Assembly: GCF_000801315.1 (NCBI RefSeq)
Contig: NZ_CP010057.1
Coordinates: 1 to 64,000 of the forward strand
Source: Hymenobacter sp. DG25B
Lineage (GTDB): Bacteria > Bacteroidota > Bacteroidia > Cytophagales > Hymenobacteraceae
Length of the DNA: 64,000 bases
Direction of reading: 5' to 3'
Shown: positions 1-9,094 of the stretch, in pieces
Position numbering within the stretch: position 1 is the first letter of the stretch
How the letters are laid out: every line of letters starts with the position of its first letter
Program-made: the position numbers and the translations under genes
The notes under the pieces: generated by a model
Database searches by the model: none
What the model saw: only the letters and a program-made list of their open reading frames with translations
What the model was told of the DNA's origin: nothing

Positions 1-259
1 GAGGCCGTGCGCTTTCAGTTCGGTTGCCACCTCGCGGTTAGAGATGATAATGACCTGGCGCAGGGCCACGATTTTCTGAAGCGCCGCCACGTCGAGGTGG
101 TCGGGGTGGTTGTGGGTGATGATGATGACCGATACGTCTTTGAAAACCTCGGGGTGGCACCAAGCCTTCGATGAAGGAAAACTTGCCCGGGTCGAAAAGA
201 ATCTGTTGGCCGTCGAGTTCGAACAGCAAACAGGAATGAATGTATTTGGTGATGCGCAT
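1..259 (-). pseudogene. MBL-fold metal-dependent hydrolase, N-terminal part, frame-shifted
   Basis: Read leftward, the protein opens MRITKYIHSCLLFELDG and continues DPGKFSFIEGL. After a one-base frame change near 165 it resumes as VFKDVSVIIITHNHPDHLDV. HNHPDH is the HxHxDH metal-binding motif of metallo-beta-lactamase fold hydrolases, and the preceding beta strands fit the family N-terminus. The gene runs off the left edge of the window, so its substrate cannot be inferred. It follows the YeiH-type gene on the same strand with a 60-base gap. The frame change may be a real mutation or a sequencing indel. Confidence 0.6.
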
Positions 260-321
260 AGCATTGAAAATGAGGTTGTTCTAGCTGCTTCGGTAGTCCA
301 ACTTCCTCCGTGCGCTTTGCG

Positions 322-1387
322 CTATACCGTGTGCAGAATCACGTAGAGCGAGCCAGTCGAAATCACCAACCAGAGCAGGATGCCCAGCACGTAGGGCTTG
401 ATGCCACCGAGCCGCACCACCTTGGCCGACAGGCCCGCGCCGATGAAAAACAGCGTCACCGTGAGGCCGATTTTGGCCAGGTTCACCATCACCGGGCCAG
501 GGGCTTGGCGGCGGGCACGAAGGTGTTGAGCAGCATGGCGGCGATGAAGCCGAAGATGAAATAGGGAATTTTCACCTTGACGCCCTTCTGCTTGAAAATC
601 ATGGCCGTGCCAATGGAAATCGGGATAATCCACAGGGCCCGGGCCAGCTTCACGGTGGTGGCTACTTCCAGGGCTTTATTGCCGTAGGCGGCCGCCGCGC
701 CACCACCGAACTGGTGTCGTGGATGGCAATGGCGCACCAAAGGCCGAACTGGTTCTGAGTCATGGCCAGCGCGTGGCCGATGGGCGGGAAGGCAAACAGG
801 GCCAGCGCGTTGAGCACGAACACCGTGCCAGGGCCACCGACATCTCCTCGTCCTTGGCCCGCAGCACCGGCCGATGGCCGCGATGGCCGAGCCGCCGCAA
901 ATGGCGGTGCCGCACGAAATCAGATGCACCACGTGCCGGCCCAGCCCCAACCACCGGCCCACACCAGGCCCAGCAGCAGCGTGCCGAAGATGGACACCAC
1001 CGTGAACAGGATGCCCTCCTTGCCGGCCTGCACCGCCGCGTGGGCGTTCATGCCGAAGCCCAGCCCGATAACCGAGAACTGCAGCAGCTTGGCCGTGGCC
1101 TTTTTGGTTTGGGTAGTGAAGGGGTTGCCGATGGTCTGGGCCAGCACCAAGCCCAGGGCCAGGGCAATGGGCGGCGAGGCCCAGGGCGTGAGGCAGAACA
1201 CGAAGAACAGCACGAACACCACCTGCTTCAGGGTGAAATCCTGCCCGAACAGCACGCGGGGCGTGTGCAGGTGGCGGAAGAAGCCGGTGGTTTCGTTGAA
1301 TTCAGGAGCGGCCGGTTCCTGCGCCGGAGCGGGAGCGAGCGGCGAATCAGGGGCTTGCGGAGTTGCGGAATGAACCGGGAGTGCCAT
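322..1387 (-). pseudogene. YeiH/UPF0324 family putative sulfate exporter, multiply frame-shifted
   Basis: Pieces of one membrane protein lie in order in different frames. The start at 1387 opens MALPVHSATPQAPDSP, followed by hydrophobic segments to about 920. The family signature [13 protein letters not shown] is near 880-920, FIFGFIAAMLLNTFVPA near 500-550, and the end is LWLVISTGSLYVILHTV. This is the YeiH (UPF0324) family of about 340-residue inner-membrane proteins with 9-10 helices, proposed to export sulfate or related anions. At least four frame changes (around 930, 870, 720 and 500) break it. Such genes are often next to a LysR regulator, and one lies upstream here on the same strand. 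Family assignment is firm; whether the gene is dead or mis-sequenced is open. Confidence 0.75.
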
Positions 1388-1670
1388 GAGCGGGAGGGGG
1401 TTGTTTCTGAGGCAAATATACGGCGACCCCTACGCAAAGGATTATCCAATCGTGTTATCCTGCATAACCAAAAGTTATTTATAGAATAGCTGATTTTTGC
1501 ATTCCCGCCAGTCTTGAGCCGCCCGGATGGCCGTGGCAGCAGTTGTTACGGCACCGGCAGACCTGTGCCATCGCCAATCTGCCGTTGGACGAACCACCCG
1601 GTTCACCTCCTGCTGTATAAGTACAGCCGCTGCCAGCTGACACCGAATGGTTATCCGGCATCGCCAGCCT

Positions 1671-2580
1671 TTATTTGGCCCCCTTGAATTGCCCCTGCAC
1701 GAAGCTCAGAAACCGCTGGGCCGGCCGGGCCAGCACCTGTCCCTGCACCCAGAGTGCCTCGAACTGCCGGGCCAGGTGCAGCCCTTTGATGGGCACGATT
1801 TCGAGCAGTCCAGCCGCCAGCTCGCGGTCCAGGGCCCGGCGCGACACGAATCCCAGGGCCGCCGGCGCGGCTTCGAGGTAGCGCTTGATGGCTTCCGTAT
1901 TGTCCAGGTAAAGGGCTACGGAAAGGCTGCTGAGCTTAATGTGCTGCGCCGCAGAGCAAATTCGAGAATTTCCAGCGTGCCCGAGCCCCGCTCGCGCAAC
2001 ACCAGCGGGTGGGCCAGGGCCTCGGCCAAGGACAGCGGCGTGGCGAGCGGGAACCGGGCGCGACGCGGCGCACGGCCACCAACTCGTCGGGCAGCAACGG
2101 CTCGTAGTGCAGGTCGTGGCTTTTGGTGCGGCCTTCTACAAAGCCCAAATCCAGCTCGCCGCGTAGTAGGGCATCGGCAATGCGCTCGGAATTGGCGTTC
2201 AGGAACGAGAGCTGCACCTGCGGGTAGCGGGCCTGAAAGGCGGGCAGCAACCCCGGCAGCACGTACTGGGCCAAGGTGGTGCTGGCCCCCAGGCGCAGGC
2301 GGCCGGCGGCCTCTTCGGGGTCACGCAGGGCCAGGAGCTGGTCTTCGAGCTGCTGCTGGGCGGCGGCGGCGGCATCGGCGTGGGCGTGCAGCAGGCGGCC
2401 GGCCTCGGTGAGGCTCACGCGGTTGCCGCGCCGCTCCAACAGGCGCTGGCCGTACTGGGCTTCCAGCTCACGAATGTGCTTGGTGACGGCCGGCTGGCTC
2501 ACAAACAGCTCCTGCCCGGCCTTGGTAAAGCTCAGATGCCGGCCACGGTGGCAAATACGCGCAGACGAAAATCGGACATG
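1671..2580 (-). pseudogene. LysR family transcriptional regulator, frame-shifted
   Basis: The start at 2580 gives MSDFRLRVFATVAG. After a one-base frame change near 2540 it reads LSFTKAGQELFVSQPAVTKH, a classic LysR winged-helix recognition region. The effector domain follows (LRLGASTTLAQYVLPGLLPA, ADALLRGELDLGFVEG). More frame changes near 2050 and 1960 lead into a C-terminus reading ALGFVSRRALDRELAAGL and ending VQGQFKGAK. The reconstructed length of about 300 residues is normal for the family. It lies upstream of the YeiH-type gene on the same strand, and LysR regulators commonly control yeiH-like genes (CysB-like or YeiE-like). Three or more indels in 900 bases make it either a pseudogene or a badly sequenced stretch. 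Confidence 0.75.
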
Positions 2581-2667
2581 GCGGCAAGGTAGGCAGTTTG
2601 CTATAACCTCGGGGCGGACCCTCCCCGCTCATTTCGGGCACTCATCCGCCCACCCTGCCAACGCCGC

Positions 2668-2810
2668 TTACCGAACCAGCTTCTCCAGCGCGGCCTTGAA
2701 CTCGGGGGTGTAGTACGCGGCCATGCCGTCGTGGCAGGTGACCACCTGGCCGTCGGGGCCGATGATGACGGTGGCAAGAATGGAGTTGGAATCGAATGGG
2801 GCAGGCACTT
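2668..2810 (-). pseudogene. C-terminal remnant resembling a thioredoxin-fold (TlpA/AhpC-like) protein
   Basis: A short leftward stretch reads VPAPFDSNSILATVIIGPDG, then QVVTCHDGMAAYYTPEFKAA, and stops at 2668. The strand-then-GPDG-turn pattern followed by a C-terminal helix resembles the last third of TlpA or peroxiredoxin-like proteins. The upstream sequence to about 3030 shows no clear CxxC domain in any single frame, so only the tail is supported. It lies just before the LysR gene on the same strand. Assignment is tentative. Confidence 0.3.
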
Positions 2811-3290
2811 CGGCTTTTCAGAGGCCGATATAGTACAGCGAGGCGAGGCCCAGCGAAAGCCTGACGAAGCGGATACTACCTTCCCAAGGCGCTGGTTTAC
2901 GCCGAGGTGCAGCAGGTTGATAGACACGAAGTAGGCGAGAAATTGGTCGGACGCATTTCGGAGTGGCAGACACAGGTGTTTCGGTGCGCCGGGCGGAGCC
3001 GTGCCGGCCGCCTCCCTTACCATCCAGACCAAACTCCTTATCTCTCCCTCAATGGTCTACACTCCGTCGGCGAGGTACGGCGTACGCTGGCGCAGTACCA
3101 GCAACGGCTCAAGTTACGGCCAACCAAATGAGTGTAGTAAGCAGGTATAGGGTAACCAGAGCGTGACGCTGACGCAGCAGCATTAGCACAGCTTACTGCC
3201 CAACGTCCGTTCTAATTTGGCAAAGGGCGTTTAACCTTTGTACTAAACTTTTAACCAAGGCCATTTATCCATCTAAGATACGTTCTTAAT
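2811..3290. other. Stretch with no supported gene
   Basis: Several overlapping short reading frames exist on both strands, but none shows a recognisable family, a signal peptide or a consistent coding pattern. The left part may be the wrecked 5' half of the thioredoxin-like gene. The right part (about 3200-3290) turns AT-rich towards the inverted repeat that follows. Confidence 0.4.
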
Positions 3291-3348
3291 TTTACAATTG
3301 CAAAAATGTAATTGTGATTTTATGATTGCAATTATGCAATTGTAAAAA
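3291..3348. promoter_or_regulatory. AT-rich nested inverted repeat built on ACAATTGCA half-sites
   Basis: TTTACAATTGCA at 3291-3302 is mirrored by TGCAATTGTAAA at 3335-3346. Between them are two weaker related sites, TGTAATTGTGA and TGATTGCAATTA. The block lies about 50 bases before the small gene at 3395. The same TTTGCAATTGTAAA core recurs near 27435, 28149 and 30203, so it may be an operator for a plasmid regulator rather than a chance palindrome. Confidence 0.45.
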
Positions 3349-3394
3349 CATGGTAACTCAAGGAATCTTACCTTAGAGCCTCGCTATAAATCTT

Positions 3395-3607
3395 ATGTTG
3401 CTATATCAATTCGCGCTACTGCTCCTTTTCTCATCACCTCGGCCAGTGCCAGTGTATATATGCGAAGGGTCGGCTTCCTATGCCTATCACATTTCACCGC
3501 GCTGCGAGGGCCTGGCTTGGTGTACGCGGGCGGTAAAACCACTCACCAAGGCCGCTGCCCTGAAACTCGGCCGCCGGCCCTGTGGCCGCTGCTCATATAG
3601 AAAGTAA
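3395..3607 (+). CDS. Small secreted cysteine-rich protein
   Basis: This 70-residue protein has a hydrophobic N-terminus (LLYQFALLLLFSS) that looks like a signal peptide. A compact module follows: VYICEGSASYAYH, then CEGLAWC, then AAALKLGRRPCGRC. The arrangement (C, YH, CxGLxxC, GRxPCxxC) recurs in small Bacteroidota proteins and as a tail on some secreted nucleases. The four spaced cysteines and the histidine could bind metal or form disulfides. No function is assigned. It stands alone, with the palindromic site upstream and a convergent AlbA-domain gene downstream. Confidence 0.55.
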   Translation: MLLYQFALLLLFSSPRPVPVYICEGSASYAYHISPRCEGLAWCTRAVKPLTKAAALKLGRRPCGRCSYRK

Positions 3608-3646
3608 GCAGCCCACTGGCCAGGGTGCTGTAATGGCAGACTCTTG

Positions 3647-4776
3647 CTAACTCAGGGTATTACCCTGTCGCCAAGCCTTATACAGCACGACTACCTTGCC
3701 AATATCGAAGGGGCTGATTGTAGCGTTGTTGCCTTCCTTCTGCATCAGCTTGGCTGCGTGCCGGGCCGCGTAACCAGGTTCTGCCTCCTCAAATCGTGCT
3801 GCGTTGGCGACCAGAAACTGATTGAACTCCTGCTGCTCACGCTCGTGCTTGAAAACCAGAAATGGTGAGGTACTCCCCCTGGACTCCATCCTGCCGCGGC
3901 CTTCGGTCAGGAAAACCAGGAATCGGCCTTCGGCGGTACTCGCATCATAGTAGTAGTAACGCAATTCCCGGTCTGGCAACTCTACGTACTCAACCTCCGG
4001 GGCCGGCAGCATAAGCCGCATTTCATCGAGGTAAACGTATTGCAGCTCAAACAGCGTAGTGGCGTTCAGCTTGAAAGTAGCGTTGCCCAGAAAGGAATTC
4101 TTATTGGTAAAAAAGTAGCTGTAGGGCTCCCAGAAAGGCTTCGGGGCGGAAAACTTAATCCGGTAATCGGGAAAGTTCTGGTGGTAGGCATACCGTTTGT
4201 TGCCCAAGTCCTTGAACCACTCTTCGGGCTGGCCCAGCAAGTGCTTCATACGCTCAACCGGCAGCATATCCAGCCCGAGCCGTTGCCGCCACATTTTTTC
4301 GATGCGCAGCAAGTCAGCAGACATCCCCAGTGGGGTATTGGTGTCGCCTACCCGCGTATACACGTGGTGGGCCTTCACCTTCCTACCCCTGTCCTGGTAA
4401 TCCTGCGTTAGCCAGTAGGGCTTATGGGGATTGTCGAAAATCACCAGCACATCAATTTCCTTGCCGTCGAGCACCAGCGTTACCAGTTCAATTTCCGGCC
4501 GGATGCTGCCGGCGAAATGCTGGTTTCTGACGAAATCAATATAGTTAGCCTGGCTCTTTCGACCAGCTTCCGCTGCTTCAAGGCCGACGATGTTTGCACC
4601 CTTGGCGGGGTCATTAACGCCAAAAATCAGGTACCGCTTGCCTTGGTACAGGGAGTTAGCCAGGCAAAGCAGGTCATGCAACAAGTCGGCGTTATTGTCA
4701 TGGTGCTTGACTTTGAAGTCCCAGTATTCCCTTCACGTTTTGAGTCAATCAGCTCTTTAATAATGGCTTCCAGCAT
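3647..4776 (-). CDS. AlbA_2/Schlafen-type DNA-binding domain protein, one frame change
   Basis: Starting at 4776 the protein reads MLEAIIKELIDSKRE. After a missing base near 4730 it continues EYWDFKVKHHDNNADLLHDL, then CLANSLYQGKRYLIFGVND. The ExxxxEFK-like element followed by DLLHDLLCLANS and a GV(N/D)D turn is the AlbA_2 (Schlafen-type, divergent AAA-4) domain, here about residues 1-150. The remaining 220 residues are not recognised. Proteins with this domain are often regulators or appear in defence contexts, but the role here is unknown. The N-terminus could extend to 4893. The single indel beside GGGAA makes a sequencing error plausible. The gene is convergent with the small secreted protein and divergent from umuDC. 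Confidence 0.65.
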
Positions 4777-4939
4777 AATCGGGGCAATGGGAACAGCGTC
4801 GGGAAAGTAAACCCTGCGCAAGGTAGCAACTTGGTTAACCTTCCTATAACAGGCATTTTTTAGCGTGGAACGCGGCAAAGGGTAGCTCCTCATTAAGTAG
4901 TAAGCACACTGGCGGTCTTATCGCAGCCGTAACCAATTG

Positions 4940-4976
4940 CCAATTTTATTAGTTAGCGATATACTAACTTAATTGG
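4940..4976. promoter_or_regulatory. Palindrome before umuDC, candidate SOS operator
   Basis: AGTTAG at 4951-4956 and CTAACT at 4964-4969 form an inverted repeat with a 7-base spacer. Outer arms CAATTT (from 4941) and AATTGG (4971-4976) extend it. It lies about 40 bases before the umuD start, where a LexA-type repressor would be expected to act. The bound protein is inferred from the neighbouring genes, not seen. Confidence 0.45.
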
Positions 4977-5014
4977 CACACGTTTACTTTGCGTTCCTCT
5001 TATCCTGCTGACCT

Positions 5015-5491
5015 ATGAGCGAAATAAATTTAATACGGGTCCCAGCGCCTACTCCCACCCCCTTCCTGCTGCCTTATTTCAGCTGCCTAGTACCCGCTGG
5101 CTTTCCTTCCCCAGCCAATGACCATGTCGAGGTCGGGGGCCTGTTCGACCTGAACCGGCTGCTGTTGCGGCACCCGGATGCCACGTACCTGGTGCGGGTA
5201 TCGGGCGAGAGCATGGCGGGAGCCGAAATTCATGCCGGCGACCTGCTGGCCGTGGACAAGCACCTGGAAGCGGACCACAACCACGTCGTCGTCGCGGTGG
5301 TCGAGGGCGAGGTAACCGTCAAGCGCTTGGTGCGCAAAGGCCAAATCTGGTGGCTGATGCCGGAAAATCCCGCCTACAGCCCTTACGAGATTACCGACCC
5401 GGACGGGCTACGCATCTGGGGCGTGGTGACCCACGTCGTGCACGAGCTGGTACCCGGCAAGCTGCACGCCTTACTTCATACCCGCGAATAG
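5015..5491 (+). CDS. umuD: UmuD-like S24 family protein, SOS mutagenesis
   Basis: This 158-residue protein is a self-cleaving LexA/UmuD-type (S24) protein. The serine of the catalytic dyad is in VSGESMAGA (Ser66) and the lysine in VTVKRL (Lys103). The self-cleavage site is probably the Ala-Gly bond in VPAGFPSPA (residues 28-29). There is no N-terminal DNA-binding domain, which separates it from LexA. RecA-stimulated cleavage yields UmuD', which joins UmuC to form the translesion polymerase V. The stop is two bases before the umuC start, so the two genes form an operon. Plasmid-borne umuDC homologues are well known (for example mucAB and rumAB). Confidence 0.92.
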   Translation: MSEINLIRVPAPTPTPFLLPYFSCLVPAGFPSPANDHVEVGGLFDLNRLLLRHPDATYLVRVSGESMAGAEIHAGDLLAVDKHLEADHNHVVVAVVEGEVTVKRLVRKGQIWWLMPENPAYSPYEITDPDGLRIWGVVTHVVHELVPGKLHALLHTRE

Positions 5492-5493
5492 CT

Positions 5494-6847
5494 ATGTACG
5501 GCCTATTAGATTGCAACAATTTCTACGTCAGCTGCGAACGAGTCTTCCAGCCGCGCTACGAGGGCCGGCCCGTGGTGGTGCTTTCAAATAATGACGGCAA
5601 CATCATCAGCCGCTCGGCCGAAGCCAAAGCCCTGGGCCTGAAAATGGGCGAGCCGTATTTCCAGGTTAAAGAACTGCTGAATAAACACGATGTAGCCGTT
5701 TTTTCAAGCAATTATGCCCTTTATGGGGACATGAGCCGACGGGTGATGTGGTATCTGGGCCAGACGGCACCGGCCGTGGAAGTGTATTCCATCGACGAGG
5801 CGTTCCTAGACCTGGCCGGCATGGAGAAATACCACGGCAGCCTGGACACCTTTGCCCGGAAGCTTCGGGCGGGTGTCAGGTCCCGAACGGGCATTCCGAC
5901 CTGCGTGGGGGGGCGCCCACCAAAACCCTGGCCAAGCTAGCCAACCGCATTGCCAAGAAGAACCCGGACCTCGGCGGGGTTCTTTACCTTGACAACGCCG
6001 AGCGGCGGGCCTGGGCCCTGGCGCAGGTGGAGGTGGGCGACGTGTGGGGCATCGGCCGCAGTACGCCGCCAAGCTCGCCGCGGCCGGCGTTGACACGGCC
6101 GCTGACCTGGCCCGCGTATCGGACGCATGGGCGCGCAAGAACCTGGGCGGCGTGGTGGGGGCGCGCCTGGTGCAGGAACTGCAAGGTCGTCCCTGCGCGG
6201 GGCTGCACCCTTCGGAAGATGGGACGCTGCGGCGGCAAAGCATCAGTTGCTCCCGGACCTTCGGCCGGCCTCTATCGGCCTTTGATGATGTGCTGGCGGC
6301 GGTGGCCGCGTTCCTCTCGCGGGCGGCGGAAAAGCTGCGACGGCAAAACGATATGGCCCATGTGCTGACGGTTTACATAAGTAAAAACCGCTATGCTACC
6401 AACGTGCTGCCGCCTTTCTCACGCTCTGCTACTCTCACTCTGCCGGTGGGGCCTACGGCTGATACGCGGGTTCTGCTCAACTACGCCCGCGCCCTGCTCA
6501 CCCGGTTATGGGAACCCGGCACGGTGTACTACAAGGCCGGCGTGGTGCTGGATGGATTGGAGCCGCCCGGCACTGGCCAGCAGTTATACTTATTTGGTTC
6601 ACCAGCTATTCCCGCGCAGGATGAGAACCAAAGGGGAAAAAAAGAATTTCCTTCGGAGCGGCCCGCTTTGATGGCCAGCCTCGATGCGCTGAACCAACGT
6701 TTCGGCCGTAACACCGTGCGTCTGGCCTCAGCGGTCCTATCGCCGGCGGCGGGTGGCAAGGCTGTTAGGCCACCCTGGGAGGGAAAAGCACGATGGTGCT
6801 CACCCGCATACACTACCCGGTTGGAAGATTTACTAATCGTCCGGTAG
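5494..6847 (+). CDS. umuC: UmuC-like Y-family DNA polymerase V catalytic subunit, two frame changes
   Basis: The protein begins MYGLLDCNNFYVSCERVF, the usual UmuC start with the first catalytic aspartate. SIDEAFLDL carries the second acidic pair. A base is missing in the G-run at about 5907-5913, after which the reading continues APTKTLAKLANRIAKKNPD. Another is missing near 6059 (VWGIGRQYAAKLAAAGVDTA). The helix-hairpin-helix, little-finger and C-terminal DUF4113-like part (FGRNTVRLASAV, SPAYTTRLEDLL) follow to 6847. Reconstructed length is about 450 residues (family about 420). It copies past DNA lesions with UmuD'. Both frame changes are one-base and the rest is well conserved, so sequencing error is likelier than decay. 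Confidence 0.88.
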
Positions 6848-6928
6848 CAGCGATAATGCAACCCCAGCACTGCGTGCTACTTTTAACTTCCGCCGGTTAC
6901 GCCCCTTCTCTTTCAAGCCTCATTTCCC

Positions 6929-7126
6929 ATGCAAGAAGTCGAAGTTTTCTTTATGGTTACCCGTAACGGTGGCGGTACCCGCGAGGAACGCATCAAAACC
7001 CGTGTCGATAGCTCTACGCTCAGCGCCGCCTCGGGCGAATCGGGAAGAAGAAAGCTCGATGGATGGGCCAAGCAATTCTTTCCAGCGGATAAGGAAGCAC
7101 GGGTAATCGCTATAAAGCGCCTCTAA
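6929..7126 (+). CDS. Small hypothetical protein
   Basis: A 65-residue charged protein starting MQEVEVFFMVTRNGGGTREE. It has no membrane segment, cysteines or known motif. Its stop codon overlaps the next start as TAATG at 7124-7128, which implies translational coupling with the following gene. Function unknown. Confidence 0.5.
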   Translation: MQEVEVFFMVTRNGGGTREERIKTRVDSSTLSAASGESGRRKLDGWAKQFFPADKEARVIAIKRL

Positions 7127-7601
7127 TGAGCACGACCCACGTTTTTGGCATGGCGAAGTCCAGCCTTGACCTGCTGGGCGCGAAGCGGCAGAAGCTGGAA
7201 TTAGATTGCCTGCGCTTGGTGTACGCCTGCCAGCACTACCGGGCCAACGGGTGCCAGGCCTTTGGTTACCTTGCGGTCACCTCGGCTTCAATTGGGCAAC
7301 AGGTAGAAAAATGGGCCGGAAAGTACTTGGTCCCCCCCTCTTGGTGCAACTGGTCGTGCCCATCCTCTCGGAAGTGGAGCAGCAATCGCTACTGGCGGAA
7401 AAGGGCCGGAACCGGCTGGGCAATCTAGCCAAGGCCGATGCGGCGGTCCGGCTAAAAGACGCGGATGGGTCTTTTGGCCGGGATTTGTTGGAAGCCGCTT
7501 TACACTCCTACATCCTCGAACAACACGCGGCCCTGCGGGGAAACGCGCTTAGTGGAAGTCATCCGATGGACGTTCAATGGGATTATTACGGCACTTACTG
7601 A
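7126..7601 (+). CDS. Hypothetical protein, one frame change in a C-run
   Basis: The first part (MSTTHVFGMAKSSLDLLGAK, VYACQHYRANGCQAFGYLAV) is followed, after a missing base in the C-run 7332-7338, by LLVQLVVPILSEVEQQSLLA and a helical C-terminus ending DVQWDYYGTY. The reconstructed protein is about 158 residues, mostly helical, with no recognised family. Its TGA overlaps the next start (TGATG at 7599-7603), as at its own 5' end, so the three genes from 6929 form one coupled unit. Confidence 0.5.
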
Positions 7602-7966
7602 TGGTCATTCACCTCTACTTCCGGCACGCGCAAGGGCTGCCTATGGGCGAACCGCTGGCGGCTTGGGAATCGCCGGCCTATCTCGTTTTTTCGTCCGTCC
7701 ACGCACTGAAAGAAGCCGCCGACGCGCAAGGCCTCAAGGAGCTATTCTATGATGGACCAGATGCCCTATTTCCGAAATGTGCTCCCGGCAAGGCCAATTT
7801 TTGGGCCGATGCCGAGGAACTGGTCTGGGAACTGGCCTGTGACCAGACCGACGAGCCGGAAGATGCCACAACGTGGCCAGCCGGCTATGCCCTGCTTCAG
7901 TTTCTGACCTTCTGGCGCTTGGCTCTCAACGAACACGGTGCTCATTTAGAATTGGTTCACTCGTAA
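7601..7966 (+). CDS. Hypothetical protein, last of a coupled three-gene unit
   Basis: A 121-residue protein starting MVIHLYFRHAQGLPMGEP and ending NEHGAHLELVHS. It is acidic in the middle (WADAEELVWELACDQTDEPE) and rich in tryptophan. No family is recognised. The ATG at 7601 overlaps the TGA of the preceding gene. It lies 18 bases before the CoiA-like gene, so all may share a transcript. Confidence 0.5.
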   Translation: MVIHLYFRHAQGLPMGEPLAAWESPAYLVFSSVHALKEAADAQGLKELFYDGPDALFPKCAPGKANFWADAEELVWELACDQTDEPEDATTWPAGYALLQFLTFWRLALNEHGAHLELVHS

Positions 7967-7984
7967 TCCTCCCTCTCTTACTGA

Positions 7985-9022
7985 ATGGCGACGACGTTAA
8001 AATTGCCCTATGGAATGCAGAACGGGCGATTGTTCCACATCACGGAGGTAGCAAATGGGTTAGCCTGTGAGTGTGTATGCCCGAGCTGCGGGGCAAAGCT
8101 GGTAGCGCGCAATCAGGGGCAGGTAAAAGCCCCTCACTTTGCACACCACCAAGCGCCCGATTGCCCTTTTGGGGTACAGACAGCTCTCCATCTGGCCGCA
8201 AAAGACATTTTCATTCAGCACCAGACCTTTTGCCTGCCGGGGGCCAGCGGAACCTTTGAATTTACGGAAGAATACTGGGCCAGCTTTGTTTTTGATGCCT
8301 CCTTTTATCAAGCGTGTATTCCCGGCGACGTAGGCGAGGAAGACCGTTACAATTTCCCGACTCGGTACGTCACCATTAAGCGCGTGTTGCTGGAGTGCCG
8401 CACCGGGGACATAATACCCGATATCATCTTGGAAACAGAGAACGGTCCACTGTTAGTAGAAATCGCTGTAACGCACTTTATCGATGAGACGAAACGCGAA
8501 AAGATTAAGCGGTTAGGCATTCCAGCCATCGAAATTGATTTAAGCAAAGTGGTGCGTGATATTACCCGGCCGCAACTGGAAGAACTGCTAATTCATCAGA
8601 CGGTCCATAAATCGTGGGCCTTCAATGCGAAGCTCGATGCGAAAATAGCCGACCGCCAAACGCGCTATTTCGAGGCTGCGCGCCCGTATTTTGAGGAAGA
8701 ATACGCGGAAGAAGTACGATACCAGCAGCAAATAGAGCAACAAGCAGCACAGGAGCAGTTCAGAAAAACACACCAGACAGCGTTCAATGAGTTGCAGCGC
8801 AAGCCCATTACCGTGAGTGAACTGCCTCATTACGGCCGCGTAGAGCAAGTATTGGCCTGTCCCTGCCCCCGCTATATACACGAAGGGCAAACCTATGCCA
8901 AGGTGCAAACGGACTGTTTTCGCTGCACGCACTTTCGGGGATATGGCATGGGTCGCCTATCCGTCATCTGTATGTATGAGTACACGAATCGTCACCAAAA
9001 AGCCCCGGCCGAACGCCGCTAA
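7985..9022 (+). CDS. CoiA-like protein with zinc finger and predicted nuclease domain
   Basis: This 345-residue protein starts with a zinc-finger-like element typical of the CoiA family: LACECVCPSCGAKLVAR, then PHFAHH and C60. A predicted PD-(D/E)XK-like core follows, with IPDIILETENGPLLVEIAVT and later KIKRLGIPAIEIDLS. The C-terminal third is a charged, glutamine-rich helical region followed by a cysteine cluster (ACPCPRY, TDCFRCTHF) that may be a second zinc site. CoiA proteins were named for competence-induced DNA processing, but relatives are common on plasmids and phages without competence genes. None are seen here, so a role in DNA processing or defence is inference. Confidence 0.7.
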   Translation: MATTLKLPYGMQNGRLFHITEVANGLACECVCPSCGAKLVARNQGQVKAPHFAHHQAPDCPFGVQTALHLAAKDIFIQHQTFCLPGASGTFEFTEEYWASFVFDASFYQACIPGDVGEEDRYNFPTRYVTIKRVLLECRTGDIIPDIILETENGPLLVEIAVTHFIDETKREKIKRLGIPAIEIDLSKVVRDITRPQLEELLIHQTVHKSWAFNAKLDAKIADRQTRYFEAARPYFEEEYAEEVRYQQQIEQQAAQEQFRKTHQTAFNELQRKPITVSELPHYGRVEQVLACPCPRYIHEGQTYAKVQTDCFRCTHFRGYGMGRLSVICMYEYTNRHQKAPAERR

Positions 9023-9094
9023 TTTTCAGCCCGTCGGTTTGGGTTTGCCACTTTCCCTCCCTTACTTACACTATCCAATCATTTACTCTTGTTT

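Noticed and set aside
5494-6847. umuC as a decayed pseudogene
   Set aside because: Only two one-base frame changes are seen (one in a G-run), and all motifs on both sides are conserved up to the normal C-terminus. A sequencing error is more likely.
7985-9022. A natural-competence locus around the CoiA-like gene
   Set aside because: No ComEC, DprA, pilus or other uptake genes are present in the window.
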